64,000 bases of DNA, taken from DAHUYF01 sp035553515 (GTDB lineage Bacteria; Pseudomonadota; Alphaproteobacteria; ATCC43930; CGMCC-115725). The stretch is taken from the NCBI GenBank assembly GCA_035553515.1, contig DATNDG010000070.1, forward strand, positions 10,782-74,781, read 5' to 3'. Below, one piece after another: positions 61,502 through 64,000 of this stretch. The position numbers and the translations under genes are program-made. The first letter of the stretch is position 1, and each line of letters begins with the position of its first letter. The notes under the pieces are model-generated. The model worked only from the letters and a program-made list of their open reading frames with translations. It was not told where the DNA came from and did no database searches.

Positions 61502-61650
61502 AGAGGGATGAAACAGGCCCGGTTTTGCAGCCTCTTGACCCGGCAATCCGCCTCGGCTTGAACCCACCGCCGAGGGACATTAGTGGAAGCTGGCTCTCGG
61601 ATCGCGGCAATCGCATAGATTCCGCGCACCAGCGCCTCAGCCTCGATCAT
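61441..61650 (-). CDS. small hypothetical protein, 69 aa
   Basis: It starts at ATG 61650, overlapping the stop of the next minus-strand frame (ATGA). The first half (MIEAEALVRGIYAIAAIREP) looks like folded protein; the last third (GPNTVQTTNFWLTISDLCR) runs through the repeat-bearing junction and may not be native. Function unknown; the frame may be a shortened remnant. Confidence 0.35.
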   Translation of the reverse strand: MIEAEALVRGIYAIAAIREPASTNVPRRWVQAEADCRVKRLQNRACFIPLGPNTVQTTNFWLTISDLCR

Positions 61651-61784
61651 GGGGCGGGCGGCAGGTATTCGTCGTTGATGACGACACCCGGCGGCGCGCA
61701 GTCCTCGACCGCGGCGCGGATCATCGAGAGCGGCCCAAAGCTGCGCGCGAGAGGGGTTTTCCGGCATGTGCCCGATATGGTCAT
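61647..61784 (-). CDS. small hypothetical protein, 45 aa
   Basis: Too short for most gene finders. The sequence around MIRAAVEDCAPPGVVINDEY is protein-like, and its TGA overlaps the ATG of the 69-aa frame, suggesting coupling. No clear ribosome site. Function unknown; it could also be the N-terminal half of one gene split by a frameshift. Confidence 0.35.
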   Translation of the reverse strand: MTISGTCRKTPLARSFGPLSMIRAAVEDCAPPGVVINDEYLPPAP

Positions 61785-61836
61785 CAGCGTGCGAGCGCGC
61801 TAGAATGGCGCCGCCGGGCAGGCTTTCAAGCAATTG

Positions 61837-62082
61837 CTAGGCAGCGCCGCAGTCGTCGACAGTAGCAAGCGCCGTCTGTGTCTGGCATACGCCCTCAAAG
61901 CGATCGGAAAACGCCGCCGCATCTTCCTGGGCGTCGAACTCGACCCTTACCACGACAGCCGTTGCCCGCTCGCTATACCCGAAGCTGACGGGCTGAACGC
62001 TGTGCGATTTCAGCCAAAGCCGAAATCGGTTCATCTGTAAGTCGATGTCACCTGGTCTTAGCAACACTTCCACTGTGTGCAT
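61837..62082 (-). CDS. small hypothetical protein, 81 aa
   Basis: It has 81 aa from ATG 62082, with GGAAGGA just upstream on the minus strand. The sequence alternates charged and hydrophobic positions (MHTVEVLLRPGDIDLQMNRF, RATAVVVRVEFDAQEDAAAF), as in a small ferredoxin-like alpha/beta fold. No signal peptide. The open frame upstream to 62655 is antisense to other small genes and is not used. Function unknown. Confidence 0.6.
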   Translation of the reverse strand: MHTVEVLLRPGDIDLQMNRFRLWLKSHSVQPVSFGYSERATAVVVRVEFDAQEDAAAFSDRFEGVCQTQTALATVDDCGAA

Positions 62083-62411
62083 CGGAGGTCCTTCCTTCCG
62101 CTTCGGAAGCTGGGGCCGTCGTCGCCAGGGCCTACCGTGCGCTGAGAACGGATTTGGCGCTTCTTCTCCAAACGGAATGCTATTTTGGGTAAGTGGGGTG
62201 TTTGACCGCATTTGCCAGCTTAATTGTGCATTCCAGGGCGCTGGGGTCCCGTCGAAGCGCCTCGATGCCCATAGACGCTCGGCAGGATTGCGCCTAGGCT
62301 TGCCCCCATCGTCAGCAGCGGCCCCTAGGGCGCTGACGGCTGAGAGACAACGCCTGCCGTCTCGAAGAACGGTTGCGCGCGCTCCCGCCTCAAGAAGCGA
62401 GGACACGCACA
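62083..62411. other. 329-bp intergenic stretch between divergent small genes
   Basis: No gene could be supported. It should hold promoters for the 81-aa gene (minus) and the 56-aa gene (plus). TTGACC at about 62200 lacks a well-spaced -10. Short T-rich patches stand out from the GC-rich core sequence. Confidence 0.4.
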
Positions 62412-62582
62412 ATGTCAGGAAATCGGGCTCGCGCGCGCGCTCTCCGCGAGAAAGCAGCAGCACTGCGACGGCTCTCCGGCGAGTATTTCGCAGCAGACTA
62501 TCTGTCAACCGCCGCCAAGCTCTCAGAAGTTGCGATGGACTGGGAAGCGAGGGCCGCGGCCCTGGAGGGGCTGCCATGCTGA
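62412..62582 (+). CDS. small helical hypothetical protein, 56 aa
   Basis: It starts at ATG 62412 with GAGGA upstream. The product is almost wholly helical and rich in Ala, Arg and Glu (RARALREKAAALRRLSGEYF, KLSEVAMDWEARAAALEG). Similar short Arg/Ala-rich proteins are common in alphaproteobacteria. Its stop overlaps the next frame by 7 bp. Function unknown. Confidence 0.6.
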   Translation: MSGNRARARALREKAAALRRLSGEYFAADYLSTAAKLSEVAMDWEARAAALEGLPC

Positions 62583-62914
62583 AGCTGACCGCCGATCTCG
62601 CCGCTAATGTCAGCATCGCGGTCTCGCCGTGGCCCGCCTGGACGTACGCCGACACGGGCGCCCACAGGCACGGCCTTCACCCACGCACAATCGCCGCTCT
62701 GGCTCGCCGAGCCTCTGGGCTCGCCTCGCACGCCGCGCGCCACGCCAAGAAGTCTAGCGTCGGCACCACGCCATCTGCCGTTACGGGCAATCAGAAGACC
62801 CAGATCAAGAAGATCGATCGTAGCACGCATGCAGGCTCGGAATCACCACCGCGCCAAACCGGGTGGGGCGCCGACGAATATGCCGCCGCGCTGGCGAGTG
62901 GGACGCAGACATGA
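62576..62914 (+). CDS. hypothetical protein, 112 aa
   Basis: ATG 62576 overlaps the preceding stop (ATGCTGA). The N-terminal part (MLKLTADLAANVSIAVSPW) is reasonable, but the remainder is low in hydrophobic residues and rich in Ser, His, Arg and Thr, so it may be disordered or out of frame. Called mainly for its coupling to the 56-aa gene. Confidence 0.35.
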   Translation: MLKLTADLAANVSIAVSPWPAWTYADTGAHRHGLHPRTIAALARRASGLASHAARHAKKSSVGTTPSAVTGNQKTQIKKIDRSTHAGSESPPRQTGWGADEYAAALASGTQT

Positions 62915-62990
62915 CGCCATGATTGGGCGGCCGGCAGCGAGGCAGATCGAATCGGAATGAACTTGCGCCAGCGCCCGTTGTTTGTGCCCC

Positions 62991-63134
62991 GTGGACGAGA
63001 CAAAACAGTTGCAGGCAGCGATCGCGCGCTATCGCCGCACGCTAAGAGCGGTCTTCGACCCGGACGTCCTGCGACGCGTCGAGCAGATGATCGAAACAGC
63101 GGAAAAGCGGCTCGCTCAAATCGAACGGGTCTGA
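62991..63134 (+). CDS. very small helical protein, 47 aa
   Basis: GTG 62991 to TGA 63132-63134. The translation is an uninterrupted amphipathic helix pattern: MDETKQLQAAIARYRRTLRA, then FDPDVLRRVEQMIETAEKRL and AQIERV. No ribosome site is evident and the start could be a TTG at 62982. The composition is convincing for a real small protein. Function unknown. Confidence 0.45.
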   Translation: MDETKQLQAAIARYRRTLRAVFDPDVLRRVEQMIETAEKRLAQIERV

Positions 63135-63190
63135 AGCGGTCACCGCGATGATGGCGGCATCGCCGGGTGCGATGGTGCTTCCAGGAACCA

Positions 63191-63445
63191 ATGATCCCAT
63201 TCACGGTCAAGATATCGCCGACGGCTTCCGTTGCTGCCGCCTGTGCCGCTCTCGCCCTGGTGGCCGTCGCATTGCCGTCGGCCCGCGCCGAACCGGCGAC
63301 ACCCCACGACCGTTGCGACTACATGAACCATGAGAGCAAGGCTTATAAGGCCTGCATCGCGGAGGTGGCCCAAGCAAAACTCAGCGCGGAAGCTGCGCCG
63401 GTTGCGCCACCGAAGCCAAAGCCCGACGCGCAGCCAAGGTCATAG
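63191..63445 (+). CDS. small secreted protein, 84 aa
   Basis: ATG 63191 follows AGGAACCA. A signal peptide is clear: a Lys-bearing start, hydrophobic core (VAAACAALALVAVALP) and cleavage near SARAEP. The mature part holds two cysteines (HDRCDYMNHESKAYKACIAE) that could form a disulfide, then a Pro/Lys tail. Predicted periplasmic. Function unknown. Confidence 0.6.
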   Translation: MIPFTVKISPTASVAAACAALALVAVALPSARAEPATPHDRCDYMNHESKAYKACIAEVAQAKLSAEAAPVAPPKPKPDAQPRS

Positions 63446-63932
63446 CCCTGCAGGCACTACCGCTGCGTAGACGGGTGCGCAGTTCAGGGCCCGCTTGGGG
63501 ATGATTGGGCAAATTGTCGCCGACCATTTGGACGGCATCTAAAATGCCCGTAGTACTCCGCTCTTAGCAATAGAGAAGGGCAGCGCAATCCAGCCGCCAT
63601 CCTTCGGCAGCTGGCGGTCGTTTCGCGGAATTGCGCAATACTTCGATTTCGGCCCGCCGTTTTTGCAGGCGTCTCTTTGCGGCAACAGCTCCGGATGCTT
63701 GATGCTCGCGCTCCAGGGCTGAGGCGATGTCGTTCGCAGTCGGCGTCGAATTCCGCGCTCAGGCCCGCGTCATTGATCACGGCGGCCACGCGCCCAAGCC
63801 CTTGGGACATTTTCGCGGTAGTAGCCGGCCCGCGGTAGATCCAGACCTGCCGTGACTTGGTGACCTGAGCCCCTGATCTCATCCAGGGATGAGTAGAGTC
63901 CGTTCGTCATTTGAGCCTGTCAGGCTCGGTGG
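63446..63932. other. 487-bp stretch with decayed-looking frames
   Basis: On the minus strand an open stretch from 63758 to the TAA at 63564-63566 reads as a charged helix (DIASALEREHQASGAVAAK, LQKRRAEIEVLRNS) but has no ATG or GTG. A different minus frame from 63882 holds VWIYRGPATTAKMSQGLGRV and VINDAGLSAEF. Joining the two would need a frameshift near 63750. This may be a broken gene; nothing firmer is supported. Confidence 0.3.
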
Positions 63933-63988
63933 TGCAACGGGGCGGGGCGCGAAGCCCCCAAGCGAGCGCAGCGACCCGCCCCGTTGCA
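63933..63988. repeat. 14-bp perfect inverted repeat at the right edge
   Basis: TGCAACGGGGCGGG (63933-63946) and CCCGCCCCGTTGCA (63975-63988) enclose a 28-nt loop with several GCG/AGC repeats. A strong hairpin of this kind could be a recombination or transfer site, a terminator without T run, or an element end. It is only 12 bp from the end of the window. Confidence 0.6.
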
Positions 63989-64000
63989 TCGCGGGGTCGC

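Noticed and set aside
61483..61803. Plus-strand 106-codon frame in the post-comEC region
   Set aside because: Composition looks random and it is antisense to two coupled minus frames that read better.
62045..62575. Open frame upstream of the 112-aa gene on the plus strand
   Set aside because: It runs through the divergent promoter region and out of frame through the 56-aa gene; only the part from 62576 has a sensible start.
63148..63333. Plus-strand frame overlapping the secreted small protein
   Set aside because: Different phase from the frame with a clear signal peptide and ribosome site; no protein-like features.

Overview
The window reads as a high-GC alphaproteobacterial chromosome. 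Evidence is the gene order (tig-clpP-clpX-lon-hupB-tRNAs-nuoA-N-birA-coaX-rnj, then proS-lolC-lolD-dnaE, then rpsB-tsf-pyrH-frr-uppS-cdsA-rseP-bamA-skp-lpxD-fabZ-lpxA-lpxI-lpxB, then gltA/gltX). Supporting traits are LpxI instead of LpxH, a short-form ProRS, a 14-gene nuo operon and CCA-encoded tRNAs. Order-level placement is inference; a Rhodospirillales- or Reyranella-like lineage would fit. No rRNA and no CRISPR array were seen.

Layout. 1-4258: a 5'-truncated malonyl-CoA decarboxylase, an 85-aa conserved-looking protein and a homodimeric 2-oxoacid dehydrogenase E1-like enzyme. 4340-11025: tRNA-Leu and the protein quality-control set (trigger factor, ClpP, ClpX, Lon), closed by a strong terminator, then HU. 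11101-25560: tRNA-Val, tRNA-Asp and the complete respiratory complex I operon nuoA-N. 25557-30061: birA, coaX, rnj, methylmalonyl-CoA epimerase, a DUF1467 membrane protein and tag, joined by short gaps or ATGA overlaps. 30295-31584: a minus-strand AzgA purine permease. 31654-39479: a secreted protein, proS, an ABC lipoprotein-release pair, dnaE and a cupin. 39667-40431: a membrane-anchored PilZ protein. 40634-53861: translation factors, nucleotide and isoprenoid enzymes, then the envelope cluster for phospholipid, outer-membrane protein assembly and lipid A. dxr, usually between cdsA and rseP, is absent there. 53897-55142: glyoxalase I and an enoyl-CoA hydratase.

55169-59999 is a minus-strand block: gltX, gltA, a small membrane protein overlapping the gltA stop, an orphan 4-oxalomesaconate hydratase-like enzyme, and separately a small lipoprotein.

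At 60070 a normal comEC begins but its homology stops abruptly near 61418. From there to the end the sequence changes character: tiny genes on both strands, short repeats near the junction, decayed-looking frames and a 14-bp perfect inverted repeat at the right edge. The most economical reading is an integrated element (or an assembly junction) that has cut comEC. No recombinase is visible, so the bulk of any element would lie to the right of the window.
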